64,000 bases of DNA from contig BBZN01000012.1 in assembly GCA_001304855.1 (NCBI GenBank), forward strand, positions 61,121 to 125,120, in the 5' to 3' direction. The stretch comes from Clostridia bacterium UC5.1-1D2 (lineage in GTDB: Bacteria; Bacillota; Clostridia; Lachnospirales; Lachnospiraceae). The notes beneath the pieces are model-generated. The model worked only from the letters and a program-made list of their open reading frames with translations. It did not search any database and had not been told where the DNA came from. Each line of letters begins with the position of its first letter. Within the stretch, counting starts at the first letter, position 1. This document shows, one piece after another, positions 30,337-39,546 of the stretch. The translations under genes and the position numbers were made by a program.

Positions 30337-31425
30337 ATGCAGGATGAGAAGAAGCAGGAGAAGGGCGGATACGGAAGATGGCTGGGATTTACCCTGGCCG
30401 GGACTCTGGCGCTTTTAGCAGCCTTTGGGGCGGTTACCGTTGTGGTAGACCCGTTTTTTCATTATCACGGACCGTTAAAAGAGCTGGCCTATCCCATTGA
30501 CAGCGAGCGCTATCAAAATGACGGAATCAGCCGCCATTTCACCTATGACGCGGTGCTCACAGGCACTTCAATGACGGAGAATTTTAAGAGCTCCCTCTTT
30601 GACAGTCTGTTTGAAGTCAGATCCATAAAGATACCCTTCGGCGGAGGGTATTACAAAGAGGTGGACGAAGCCGTAAGGCGGGCCCTGGCCTACAATCCGG
30701 ACACCAGAATCGTATTCAGGAGCCTGGACAAAAGTTTCCTGATGTATGATAAGGACGCTTGGAACCCAACGGCGCCGGTGGCAGAGTATCTGACAGATAA
30801 TAATCCGTGGAATGATGTGAATTACATATGGAATAAAGAGGTAATATTTGGAAATATTCGCGGTGTGTTGAATCTCACCAAATCAGGGGGACGCACTACT
30901 ACCTTTGACGAATACATGCACTGGGCGCCGGAGCGGGAGTGGGGGAAAGAGGCTGTTCTTAAAACGTATGGCAGACAGAGCGGGAACCTTCCTGCTGTGG
31001 AGTTTACGGAGGAGGACAGACAGCGGCTGGCTGAGAATCTGGAGCAGAATGTGCTGGCAACTGCAAAAGCCAATCCCCAGGTGACCTTTTACTGCCTTAT
31101 CCCGCCCTACAGCATCGGATACTGGGACAGCGAACTCATAGCCAAGGGCGGTCTGGAGCGTGAACTGAAGGCTCTCAGGATGACTGCCGAGATGCTGCTG
31201 GAATGTGACAATATCCGGCTCTTTGCCTTTGACGATAAATTTGACATCATCTGTAATCTGGACAATTATATGGATGTAATCCACTATTCTGAGGAAGTGG
31301 GGGACCAGCTTCTTGTCTGGATGGCACAGGGGGAGAATCTGCTGACCAGGGAAAATGCAGAAGTGTATTTTAATACAATCACGGAGTTTTACACAAACTA
31401 TGATTATAAAAGTATTTATGAATAA
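30337..31425 (+). CDS. SGNH/DltD-like partner of the MBOAT acyltransferase
   Basis: A protein of 363 residues with one N-terminal membrane anchor (about residues 15-38: LGFTLAGTLALLAAFGAVTVV) and an extracellular domain. The stretch YDAVLTGTSMTENFKSSLF resembles the first SGNH block (G-x-S), and DVIHYSEEVGDQLLVWM near residue 330 resembles the late D-x-x-H block, as in DltD and AlgX-type proteins. It would receive or transfer the acyl group delivered by the MBOAT protein. The start is ATG 30337, with AGGGAGAAGG before it. It is intact and lies 29 bases from the MBOAT gene. The polymer modified cannot be told from the sequence. Its position between csoR and the HMA gene may be chance. Confidence 0.65.
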   Translation: MQDEKKQEKGGYGRWLGFTLAGTLALLAAFGAVTVVVDPFFHYHGPLKELAYPIDSERYQNDGISRHFTYDAVLTGTSMTENFKSSLFDSLFEVRSIKIPFGGGYYKEVDEAVRRALAYNPDTRIVFRSLDKSFLMYDKDAWNPTAPVAEYLTDNNPWNDVNYIWNKEVIFGNIRGVLNLTKSGGRTTTFDEYMHWAPEREWGKEAVLKTYGRQSGNLPAVEFTEEDRQRLAENLEQNVLATAKANPQVTFYCLIPPYSIGYWDSELIAKGGLERELKALRMTAEMLLECDNIRLFAFDDKFDIICNLDNYMDVIHYSEEVGDQLLVWMAQGENLLTRENAEVYFNTITEFYTNYDYKSIYE

Positions 31426-31453
31426 GAATAAACAATGAAAAGGAGAATGCAAA

Positions 31454-31651
31454 ATGAAAACATTTAAGTGCGAGGAAATGATGTGCGAGGGCTGCGTAAG
31501 CAGAATTAAAAAAGGGTTGGACGAGGCAGATATTAAGAACACGGTGGATCTGGCGGCAAAAACCGTAACCATTGACGGCGGCTCCGACTGTGAAGCCAGG
31601 GCTGTGGAGATTCTGGATGATTTAGGATTTTCGGCAGCGGCCGTCTTATAG
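31454..31651 (+). CDS. Small heavy-metal-associated (CopZ-like) protein
   Basis: A protein of 65 residues with the ferredoxin-like HMA fold. The metal site is MMCEGCVSRIKKGL (C-x-x-C), and the second half is TVTIDGGSDCEARAVEILDDLGFSA. Proteins of this kind pass Cu(I) to a P1B ATPase such as CopA. The motif MxCxGC is slightly unlike the usual GMxCxxC. The start is ATG 31454 behind AAAAGGAG. It lies 28 bases after the SGNH gene and about 3 kb from copA, so co-transcription with copA is possible but not shown. Confidence 0.8.
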   Translation: MKTFKCEEMMCEGCVSRIKKGLDEADIKNTVDLAAKTVTIDGGSDCEARAVEILDDLGFSAAAVL

Positions 31652-31682
31652 GATGTGAATGAAAAACATATGCACAAAAAAG

Positions 31683-31710
31683 AAAAACCCTTGATTCTTC
31701 AAGGGTTTTT
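31683..31710. terminator. Terminator of the tRNA cluster (and of the HMA gene)
   Basis: AAAAACCCTTGA pairs with TCAAGGGTTTTT. Read on the minus strand, the stem is followed by TTTTTCTTTTTT, so it chiefly ends the leftward tRNA transcript; on the plus strand it has a shorter T-run. Confidence 0.88.
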
Positions 31711-31713
31711 CAA

Positions 31714-31786
31714 AGCCACTGGCCGGACTCGAACCGGCGACCCACGCATTACGAATGCGTTGCGCTACCAACTGCGCTACAGTGGC
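31714..31786 (-). tRNA. tRNA-Thr(CGT)
   Basis: A cloverleaf can be drawn: acceptor GCCACTG/CAGTGGC, D arm with GCGCAGTTGGTAGCGC, anticodon loop TTCGTAA (anticodon CGT, reads ACG) on stem ACGCA/TGCGT, and T arm with GGTTCGAGTCC. CCA is not encoded. Confidence 0.95.
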
Positions 31787-31849
31787 ATCCGGATATTGCT
31801 ATTCATTGGATGAAATAAGGCTGCTGCCTGGGCAACAACCTTATCACCA

Positions 31850-31921
31850 TGACCTGACCGGGAATCGAACCCGGGTTTACGCCGTGAGAGGGCGTCGTCT
31901 TAGCCGCTTGACCATCAGGCC
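31850..31921 (-). tRNA. tRNA-Glu(CTC)
   Basis: Acceptor GGCCTGA/TCAGGTC, anticodon loop CTCTCAC (anticodon CTC, reads GAG), and T arm GGGTTCGATTCCC. CCA is not encoded. Confidence 0.95.
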
Positions 31922-31934
31922 TTACCAAGTAACA

Positions 31935-32008
31935 TCGAGGCGACGTGATTCGAACACGCGGCCTCTGCGTCCCGAACGCAGCGCTCTACCAAACTGAGCC
32001 ACGCCTCG
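31935..32008 (-). tRNA. tRNA-Pro(CGG)
   Basis: Acceptor CGAGGCG/CGCCTCG, anticodon loop TTCGGGA (anticodon CGG, reads CCG) on stem CTGCG/CGCAG, and T arm with GTTCGAATCAC. CCA is not encoded. Confidence 0.95.
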
Positions 32009-32019
32009 ATACCTCTGGT

Positions 32020-32048
32020 AGTATAATACAAATAGGCGTGAATGTCAA
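32020..32048 (-). promoter_or_regulatory. Promoter of the Pro-Glu-Thr tRNA transcript
   Basis: On the minus strand TTGACA (32048-32043), 17 bases, TATACT (32025-32020), just upstream of tRNA-Pro. Confidence 0.88.
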
Positions 32049-32200
32049 CCATAAATTGTCAAAGTTTTTAAAAATAATTTTGAATAATTGTAACAGTTCA
32101 GACGGCGCCTTGATTTCTCTGTTTTAACTGTAATAATTCAAAGGTTCTTCTTTATCCATTCCCTTCCGAAAAAGAAAATATGAAAAAAATGTGAAAATCA

Positions 32201-32229
32201 TTGACAATCTTAATTGTATCTGATAAAGT
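32201..32229 (+). promoter_or_regulatory. Promoter of the RclA-like gene
   Basis: TTGACA (32201-32206), 17 bases, TAAAGT (32224-32229), 77 bases before the start codon. The 32049-32305 gap also contains TAACAGTTCAGACGGCG at 32091, related to the repeat at 8591-8664. Confidence 0.75.
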
Positions 32230-32305
32230 TACAGTATGAACTGTATTAAAAAAAATCACAGTAATTGAAAAAATCAAACAACAACAACCTAATGGAGGTA
32301 TACTT

Positions 32306-33679
32306 ATGAAGAATCTGGATAAAAATTATGATGTAATCATCATCGGTTTCGGCAAGGGAGGAAAAACACTGGCGGCGGCTCTGGGAGCGGCTGGGAAACG
32401 TACGGTTCTAATTGAAAAGTCATCTAAAATGTACGGGGGCACCTGTATCAATGTGGGATGTATTCCGACTAAATTCCTGGTACATAAGGCGAAAGAGGCA
32501 AACTGCTCCGAAAAAGATTTTTCAGAAAAGAAAGCATTGTATGCAAAAGCGATTGAGGGAAAGGCGGTTCTCACAGAGCGTCTCAGAGGGAAAAACTTAC
32601 AGAAGGTTGAGAATACGCCCAATGTGACGGTAATCACCGGAACCGCCAAGATGCTTTCGCCTCATGAGGTTGAAGTGGTCACAGAGGATGGAACCACAGT
32701 CCTGGAGGGAGCGCAGATATTTTTAAATACAGGTCCCTGCCCTTTATTCATTCTATTGAGGGTTTAAAGGAAAATCCATATGTGTATACCAGCGAGCAGC
32801 TGCTGGATCTGAAGGAACTTCCTGAACGCCTGGTCATCATCGGCGGCGGCTACATCGGTGTGGAGTTCGCCTCCATATACGGCGATTTTGGCAGCCGGGT
32901 CACAATCCTTCAGGACGGCCAGCGGTTCCTTCCAAGAGAAGATGAGGAGATCGCCGATGGGGTGAGAGCCAATCTGGAAAGCCGGGGCGTAAATGTGATG
33001 ACAGGGGTTGCGGTTCAGTCTGTATTATCCCAGGAGGGAAGCGCCCTTGTTACTGTAAAGAAGGGCGGCGATATCATCCGGCTCGAAGCGGACGCAGTGC
33101 TTACCGCTACAGGCAGACGTCCCAATACTTCCGGGCTGGGGCTGGAATCGGCAGGAGTGGAGCTGAATGCCAGAGGCGGAGTGGTCACCAATGAGCATCT
33201 GCAGACAACAGCGCCTCATATTTATGCCATGGGTGATGTGGTGGGAGGACTTCAGTTTACATACATTTCCCTGGATGACTTCAGAATTGTCCGGTCGGCA
33301 GTCCTTGGGGATGGAAGTTATACTTTAAAAGAACGGGGAGCCGTACCTTACAGTGTATTTTTAAATCCTCCTTCTCCAGAGTGGGAATGGGAGAGCAGGA
33401 GGCCAGAGATAAGGGTTACCAGGTGAAGATTGCAAAACTGGCGGCAGGAGCTATTCCAAAGGCTCAGGTTCTGGAACAGACTTCGGGGCTTTTGAAAGCA
33501 GTTATCGACCAGGAGACAGGCCTGATTTTGGGAGCGCATCTTTTCTGTGAGGAATCTCAGAGATGATCAACCTGGTGAAGCTGGCTATGGACGCCAAACT
33601 TCCATATACTGTTTTAAAAGATATGATATATACCCACCCGACTATGAGCGAAGCATTTAACGACTTATTCAACGTTTAA
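32306..33679 (+). CDS. RclA/Har-like flavoprotein disulfide reductase (three frameshifts)
   Basis: A class I FAD/NAD(P)H disulfide oxidoreductase of about 458 residues. It has the FAD motif DVIIIGFGKGGKTLA, the redox pair in YGGTCINVGCIPTK (C-x4-C), the NAD(P)H motif VIIGGGYIGVEFASIYG, ATGRRPNT, and the dimerisation part ending THPTMSEAFNDLFNV. The GFGKGGKTLA...MYGGTCIN pattern is that of the RclA/YkgC group, whose studied members reduce hypothiocyanous acid, rather than dihydrolipoamide dehydrogenase. One T is missing at each of 32734, 33372-33373 and 33555-33557. It begins a run of thiol-redox genes; the next start is 12 bases on. The substrate is inferred only. Confidence 0.82.
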
Positions 33680-33691
33680 AGGAGAGAAATA

Positions 33692-35070
33692 ATGGGATTT
33701 TCTATGGATGTCAGTGTACCGGTTGCAACTGTGTTTTTACAAGGCCTGGTGAGCTTTTTCTCCCCATGCGTATTTCCTCTGATACCCCTGTATATCAGCT
33801 ATCTGTCGGGAGGAACCTCCAAAAAAGGGGCCGACGGAACTGTGCTGTATGATCGGAAAAAGGTTATTTTGCACACGCTGTTCTTTATCTTAGGCGTCAG
33901 CTTTGCATTTTTTGTTCTGGGTTTTGGCTTTTCCGCCCTGGGGCAGTTTTTTAAAAGCAATCAGCTGATGTTTGCCAGAATCGGAGGCGCGCTGGTGTTT
34001 ATCTTCGGTCTGTACCAGCTGGGAATACTTGGAACCTCCAATGTGATGGGCAGGGAACACAGGCTGCCTTTTAAATTGGACAGCTTGGCGATGTCGCCTG
34101 TTACCGCCTTTGCCATGGGTTTTACCTTCAGCTTTGCGTGGACTCCCTGCGTGGGTCCGGCATTGGCAAGCGTGCTTCTTATGACGCGTCGGCCAGCACT
34201 ACCGCTATGGGCTTTATGCTCATTGGGGTGTATACCCTGGGTTTTGTGCTTCCTTTCCTTGCAGTGGGACTTTTTACAACCAAATTGCTGGAACTTTTTA
34301 AAAAGCACAGAGGCGTGGTGAAGTATACGGTGAAGGCCGGAGGCGTGCTGATGATTGCCATGGGATTAATGATGTTTACGGGGAAAATGAATTCCGTAAC
34401 AGGTTATTTATCCCAGATATCCACAGAACAGATAGCCAAATCGGAGGCGGCGCAGCCCCAAAGCCCGCAGCCGGATGCACAGGAGCCGGAAACCATGCCT
34501 GAAAATGCGGAAATTTCCAAAAATGAAAGAAAATATGGTGGGAGAGAGTGTGCCCGATTCAAAAAAGGCCCGGACAAAAGAGACTACAGCGGCTGAAACC
34601 AAGCGCCCAGGGAGGAAAATACCCTGCCTGCCATTGATTTCACCCTGACGGATCAGTATGGGAATACCCACACCTTATCCGACTATAAGGGCAAGACAAT
34701 ATTCCTGAATTTCTGGGCCACATGGTGTCCGCCATGTCGTGCGGAAATGCCGGATATCCAGAAACTTTATGAAACTTATGACACAGAAGGCGATGATGCG
34801 CTCATCATCCTTGGCGTGGCTTCGCCCAACATTGGAGGAGAAACCTCGGAGGAAGGCGTTAAGAAGTTTCTGGAAGAGAACGGATACACCTATCCCGTCC
34901 TGATGGATACCACAGGGGAACAGTTTATGAATTACGGAGTGTTCTCTTACCCGACTACATTTATGATAGACAGAGATGGAAATGTGTTCGGGTATGCCAG
35001 CGGACAGCTGAGTGAAGATATGATGAAAAGCATTATAGAGCAGACAATGGAAGGAAAGCGAAAATCATGA
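33692..35070 (+). CDS. CcdA-thioredoxin fusion, DsbD-like (three frameshifts)
   Basis: A membrane electron carrier fused to an extracytoplasmic thioredoxin domain, about 459 residues. The CcdA part (1-240) has six hydrophobic segments with the redox cysteines in SFFSPCVFPLIPLYI and FSFAWTPCVGPALA. A charged, Pro/Glu-rich linker follows. The TlpA-like domain begins near DFTLTDQYGNTHTLSDYKGK, has the active site FWATWCPPCRAEMP and the cis-proline in SYPTTFMID. Such proteins carry electrons from cytoplasmic thioredoxin to surface thiols. Changes: a G missing near 34186, an A gained near 34526 and a C missing at 34606-34608; the last two cancel across the linker. It overlaps the VanW gene by four bases (ATGA). 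Confidence 0.88.
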
Positions 35071-36725
35071 GAAGGAGCAGAAGGAGGGCGGGCAGGCGCT
35101 TAAACCGCAGGAGATTAACCGCCGGTGCGGCGGGAATGGTGGCGGTGGCAGTCCTGGCAATCGGCGTGCACCTGATGGAGAGAAGGCAACGGGCGGTTTT
35201 TGAGGGAGCGGAAGCTCAGACCTTAAGGAGCGGCGCACAGGAAACCCTTGAGCTTCTGGAAAGAACCAAAGAGACGGTTAAGGATTCAGGCGGGGAGACG
35301 GCAGTGATAAAGGTGGAGGACACCGTCATCACCGGCCTCTCCTCCCGGGAGGCCAGAGATCTTCTTCTCCGGCGCTATTCAGGGCCGTTACAGGTCCGCG
35401 CAGGAGAGGAGACGCAGGAGCTTAAGAATCCTGTGGAGCAGGAGATTGACCGCCTGCTGGGGCTGGCGCCTGATATGGCGTCTGAGGATCTGGAACTGAA
35501 ATTTGATAACCGGCGTATGGAGGAGGCGGTACAGGAACAGGTGACGGCTCTTGCCGGAAAGTGGGACAGGGAGCCTGTGAATTCAGTGGTTGCCTCCTAC
35601 GATACGGCCACCGGAATTTATGAATACTCAAAAGAGAAAGAGGGCAGAACGCTGGACAGAGAGGATCTGACTGCAAAAATAATGGAGCGCATTCAGGCAG
35701 GGGACTATAAAGAACCGGTAGAGGCGGCATTCAAAGTCATTCCCCCAGAACGCACTCAGGCCCAGGCCAAAGCCCAATATAAAGTTATAGGAACATTTAC
35801 CACCAAACTGACCAGCAATAAAAACAGAAATAAGAATGTGACGCTGGCCGCAGAGGCAATCAACGGCCGCGTGCTGCAGCCGGGAGAAGAATTTTCCTTC
35901 AACGGAGCCACCGGGAACAGGACCAGCGAAAAGGGCTACCAGCCTGCAGGAGCTTACCGGAACGGAGTCCTCATAGAGGAACCGGGAGGGGGCGTATGCC
36001 AGGTGTCAACCACCTTGTACCACTCCATTATAAAAGCAGGTTTTAAGACTACAGAGCGGAACGCCCACAGTTTTTCCCCCTCCTATGTGGAGAAGGGGCA
36101 GGACGCCATGGTCAGCTTCGACGGCTATGCGGGACCTGACTTGAAATTTGTAAATACAAGTAAAACCCCGGTTGTCCTCCGGGCTTTGGTTCAGGGTCTG
36201 GAACTTAAAATGTCCATAGTGGGACTTCCCGTTTTGGAAGAAGGGGTGGAAGTAAGCATCCGTTCAGAGAAGGTCCGGGATATCGAACAGCCGGAGCCTG
36301 TCTATGAGGAGAATCCGGAACTGCCCTACGGAACAGAAAAGGTTGTGGAGGAAGGACAGAAGGGCTCTGTATGGAAAAGCTACCGTGTAGTGACGAAAAA
36401 CGGAGAACTGGTGGAGGAGACGCCTCTTCATAACAGTTCCTATAAAGCAAAAACCAGGCAGGTGCAGCTCAATACCACTGCCCCCGGAAACCAGGAGGTA
36501 CAGCTTCAGGAAGGTATTATAAATCCTGAAACGGAAGGCGGAAATCCCGAAACCATTATTCCCATAGGACCTGAAGCAGAGGAGGAGCCGGCGGGCGGCA
36601 CAGAACCGGCAGAGTCCCAGGAGTCGGCGGGCGGCACAGAACCGGCAGAGTCCCAGGGGCCGGCGGGCGGCACAGTATCGGCAGAGTCCCAAGGGCCGGG
36701 AGGAGGGGCGTTGTCCCGGGGATAA
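35067..36725 (+). CDS. VanW-family protein with G5-like domain
   Basis: Membrane-anchored surface protein of 552 residues, intact. A very basic start (MRRSRRRAGRRLNRRR) precedes one membrane segment (about 20-35). A long alpha/beta region follows, then the VanW domain (about 235-370: GTFTTKLTSNKNRNKNVTLA, GEEFSFNGATG, GGGVCQVSTTLYHSI, ERNAHSFSPSYVEKGQDA). Next is a G5-like segment (about 395-465, to KNGELVEETPL). The tail is low in complexity, with three 12-residue repeats AGGTEPAESQ. VanW proteins are found in glycopeptide-resistance clusters and many spore formers, but their role is unproven; the invariant cysteine in GGGVCQVSTT is interesting beside a thiol-redox protein. It is translationally coupled to the CcdA-thioredoxin gene. 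Confidence 0.88.
   Translation: MRRSRRRAGRRLNRRRLTAGAAGMVAVAVLAIGVHLMERRQRAVFEGAEAQTLRSGAQETLELLERTKETVKDSGGETAVIKVEDTVITGLSSREARDLLLRRYSGPLQVRAGEETQELKNPVEQEIDRLLGLAPDMASEDLELKFDNRRMEEAVQEQVTALAGKWDREPVNSVVASYDTATGIYEYSKEKEGRTLDREDLTAKIMERIQAGDYKEPVEAAFKVIPPERTQAQAKAQYKVIGTFTTKLTSNKNRNKNVTLAAEAINGRVLQPGEEFSFNGATGNRTSEKGYQPAGAYRNGVLIEEPGGGVCQVSTTLYHSIIKAGFKTTERNAHSFSPSYVEKGQDAMVSFDGYAGPDLKFVNTSKTPVVLRALVQGLELKMSIVGLPVLEEGVEVSIRSEKVRDIEQPEPVYEENPELPYGTEKVVEEGQKGSVWKSYRVVTKNGELVEETPLHNSSYKAKTRQVQLNTTAPGNQEVQLQEGIINPETEGGNPETIIPIGPEAEEEPAGGTEPAESQESAGGTEPAESQGPAGGTVSAESQGPGGGALSRG
36588..36695 (+). repeat. Three tandem 36-base repeats inside the VanW gene
   Basis: Units 36588-36623, 36624-36659 and 36660-36695, with core GGCGGGCGGCACAG, encode the repeated Ala/Gly/Thr/Glu/Ser tail. 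The copies differ at a few positions only, which suggests recent slippage. Confidence 0.9.
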
Positions 36726-36759
36726 AATAAAGAAAAATGCAAAAAAAGGATGAAAAAAT

Positions 36760-37217
36760 ATGAAATTTAGGATATTATTAGGAATAGGAGTAATTGTGAT
36801 GCTCAGTTTAGCCGGATGCGCCCAGGCAAAGGTTCAGACCCAGGAGGATATGCAGATCCGGTCCTCCAAAACCCAGGAGCAGTCCGCGCAGCCTCAGCAG
36901 GCTTCAGCCTATCATAAGATTAGCCCGAGGAAGCCAAGGAGATGATGGATGGGAAGGAAGCGACGGTTGTGGACGTGCGCACTCCTGAGGAGTACGAAGA
37001 GGGTCATATTCCCGGAGCCGTCAATATTCCCAATGAAGAGATTGGGGATACGGAGCCTGATCTTTTGAAGGATAAGGACGCCGTACTTCTGATTCACTGC
37101 CGTTCCGGTGTGAGGAGCAAGGCTGCCTCCGATAAACTGGTTGAACTGGGCTATACCCAGATTTATGACTTTGGCGGTATCATAGACTGGCCATATGAAA
37201 CAGTGAAAGAGGATTAG
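36760..37217 (+). CDS. Rhodanese-domain lipoprotein (frameshifted)
   Basis: A secreted lipoprotein of about 152 residues. The signal peptide is KFRILLGIGVIVMLSLAGC, with lipobox LAGC (modified cysteine at residue 20), followed by a Gln-rich linker. One rhodanese domain follows: ISPEEAKEMMDGKEATVVDVRTPEEYEEGHIPGAVNIP, then the active-site loop LLIHCRSGVRSKAASDKL and the end FGGIIDWPYE. One C is missing at 36924-36926. Extracellular rhodaneses handle sulfane sulfur, or act as thiol carriers with partners such as the nearby CcdA-thioredoxin protein. The partner link is inference from position. Confidence 0.87.
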
Positions 37218-37221
37218 ACAA

Positions 37222-37635
37222 ATGACAAGTGAGTTTGCAATCGGTGTACATGCATTAGTATTTTTGAACCATAAAAATACGGTGGTTTCCAGCGAGATGG
37301 TGGCGGAAAATGTCTGTACCAACCCTACAAGGGTGAGGAAAGTTCTGGCCCGCCTGAAAAAGGCAGGATTTGTAGAGACAAAGGAGGGAATAGACGGAGG
37401 TTATCATTTCTGCGCAGACGCAGAGAAGGTGAATCTCTGTATGATTGCAGATGCCCTTGAGGTATCTTTTGTATCTGCCTCCTGGAAAAGCGGAAATATA
37501 GAAATGGATTGTCTCATAGCATCGGGTATGGCGGGAATCCTGGATGACATGTACAGGAACCTGGACAGGAAATGCCGGGAAGAATTGAAACATGTGACAA
37601 TTGCAGATTTGGACAGCAAGATTTTTAAGGGGTAA
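37222..37635 (+). CDS. Rrf2-family transcriptional regulator
   Basis: A DNA-binding protein of 137 residues. The winged helix is at the start: FAIGVHALVFLNHKNTVVSSEMVAENVCTNPTRVRKVLARLKKAGFVETKEGIDGGYHF-type sequence, with the GGY wing. The C-terminal dimerisation helix has only one cysteine (MDCLIAS) and lacks the three-cysteine iron-sulfur site of IscR, so it is nearer to YwnA/CymR-like members. It starts four bases after the rhodanese stop, so it is the last gene of the redox run and probably controls it. The signal is unknown; sulfur or thiol stress would fit. Confidence 0.88.
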   Translation: MTSEFAIGVHALVFLNHKNTVVSSEMVAENVCTNPTRVRKVLARLKKAGFVETKEGIDGGYHFCADAEKVNLCMIADALEVSFVSASWKSGNIEMDCLIASGMAGILDDMYRNLDRKCREELKHVTIADLDSKIFKG

Positions 37636-37655
37636 ACAGCCGTTTACCCCTTTTT
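37627..37655. terminator. Terminator overlapping the Rrf2 stop codon
   Basis: AAGGGGTAAAC pairs with GTTTACCCCTT, with T5 after the stem; the TAA of the Rrf2 gene lies in the stem. On the other strand it also serves the convergent small gene. Confidence 0.88.
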
Positions 37656-37973
37656 ACCGCCCTGAAAGGATTCCTGTTCGTATCCGTAGGCCACATACTC
37701 CATCATCTGGTCCGTAGTGTCCGCATTTCGGATAAAGTTCAAAAGAATCTGGAGAATTTTTCTGATTCGCCCCTCCTCCGGTTCCCTCCCCGCCAAATCC
37801 GCCGTCAGCTGCTCACGCATCTCAAAAAGCGTATCTTTTTTCTCAGGCATGGGAAGTCCCATATTTTTAGAAACAGTTCCGATGGCGCAGTATCCCTCGA
37901 TGGGCGACGACATGGGAGCCGGAGGTTCAAAGCCGGCTTTGATGTCCAGCGCCATTTTTATTATATAAGACAT
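37644..37973 (-). CDS. Conserved-looking hypothetical protein
   Basis: A complete frame of 109 residues with an AGGTGA ribosome site before ATG 37973. I do not recognise the family. The N-terminal third (MSYIIKMALDIKAGFEPPAPMSSPIEGYCAIGTVSKN) is followed by a charged helical segment with QLTADLAGREPEEGRIRKIL and a Tyr/Gly-rich end. There is no signal peptide, membrane segment or known motif. It faces the redox operon and shares its terminator; a 200-base gap with no other gene separates it from the AI-2E family gene. Confidence 0.6.
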   Translation of the reverse strand: MSYIIKMALDIKAGFEPPAPMSSPIEGYCAIGTVSKNMGLPMPEKKDTLFEMREQLTADLAGREPEEGRIRKILQILLNFIRNADTTDQMMEYVAYGYEQESFQGGKKG

Positions 37974-38184
37974 CCTTTAATCACCTCTGTTTTTATGATA
38001 AGGTATATCATACCACAAAAAGCCACGATTGTGTATAGGCTGCCGGATGCTGCCGCGGAACGTTGGATGGAAACTAATTGCTGTAAAGAATAGGATATGA
38101 TATACTTGATCTCGCAGGTACAAAAGGCTGCAAACGAATATTTTTCCAAAATAACGGAATAATCTTACCATGGGAGAAAAATTG

Positions 38185-39505
38185 ATGAGAAGAGTGAGAT
38201 TTAAGAATTATATATACTGGGGGATTACAGCGCTGTCTGTGATCGCCTGCAGCGTCGCCTTTTGGCTTTTTCCTGTCCCGCTTTGATCTGGTGGCAGGGG
38301 CTTTTAGTAAGGTAGTGGGAATACTGATGCCAATTATTTACGGCGCAGTTCTGGCCTACCTGATGCTGCCCGTCTATAATAAAACGAAAGAATTGACCGA
38401 CAATTACCTGTCTCAGGCGGTTAAGAATGAAAAGACGGTGAATCGAATCGGAAAGGCGGCGGGCACCCTCACCAGCCTAGTTGTTCTGTTTGCCATCGTG
38501 GCGGGACTTTGCAGAATGATACTTCCTGAGATTTACAACAGTATTATGGGACTTCAGGCCACCATTGGGGAAAACATTAACAACCTGAACCTTTGGGTGG
38601 AGCGGATCTTTGAGGAAAATTCCACACTTGAGCAGTATATAATGCCTGTTTACGAGCAGGTTGTGACAGAGTTTCAGAACTGGCTCACCATCGATCTGGT
38701 CCCCAATGTTTCTAAAATCATAAGCGAGGTGTCCACCGGCCTGTTTAATGTGGTGACTGTGCTGAAGAATATTCTGATTGGTATCATTGTGATGGTATAT
38801 TTTTTGAATATAAAGGATACCCTGTCGGCTCAGGCCAAAAAGATTGTATACAGTCTGGTAAACTTAAAGCGCGGCAACAAAATTATCAGTGAGGTCCGTT
38901 TTGCCCATAAGGTGTTCGGCGGTTTTATAACGGGAAAGCTCCTGGATTCCCTCATAATCGGCATCATGTGCTTTTTTGCCCTGCAGTTTTTGGATATGCC
39001 CTATGTTCTGCTGGTCAGCGTAATCGTGGGCGTAACCAATGTGATCCCCTTTTTCGGCCCCTTTATAGGGGCGGTGCCAAGCGCATTTTTGATTCTTTTG
39101 GTAAGTCCTATGAAATGCCTCTATTTTCTCATTTTCATACTGGTATTACAGCAGTTTGACGGAAACATACTGGGACCGAAGATACTGGGGGATTCCACGG
39201 GACTTCCAAGTTTCTGGGTGTTGTTTTCCATCCTGCTGTTCGGCGGGCTCTTCGGATTCGTGGGTATGATTATAGCAGTGCCTCTGTTTGCGGTGATTTA
39301 CAGGTTCATTTCCATATATGTAAGCAAGTCTCTGGCTAAAAAAGAACTTTCGGTGAACACGGGGGATTATTTTAATCTTGGATATATAGATGAGGAGAAA
39401 CGCTCCTATGTTGACAAACGCTGTTGCAGGGAGGAAGAACTGTTCGGCCAGCAGGAGATCCTGAGGGAAGCTTCTGAGTCGGAGCAGGAGGAGACAAAGG
39501 AATAA
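38185..39505 (+). CDS. AI-2E family transporter (frameshifted)
   Basis: Polytopic membrane protein of the AI-2E/YdiK/TqsA family, about 440 residues. There is an N-terminal hydrophobic pair (YWGITALSVIACSVAFWLF; VVGILMPIIYGAVLAYLMLPVYN), a long periplasmic-side helical part with NINNLNLWVERIFEENSTLEQY, and the conserved C-terminal core GLFGFVGMIIAVPLFAVIYRF. A cytosolic tail is rich in Glu. One extra T at 38267-38271 breaks the frame early; removing it gives AFWLFLSRFDLVAGAFSKV. The start is ATG 38185, behind GGGAG; ATG 38170 is also in frame. Members export or exchange varied solutes, some being Na/H antiporters, so the family name should not be read as proof of AI-2 transport. Confidence 0.87.
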
Positions 39506-39546
39506 AAGCGCTGTGTAATAATTGAATTTACAGGGAGGAGGAAACA

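Noticed and set aside
36588..36695. Possible CRISPR-like repeat array
   Set aside because: The repeats are contiguous, in frame and part of the VanW protein; there are no spacers. No CRISPR array was seen anywhere in the window.
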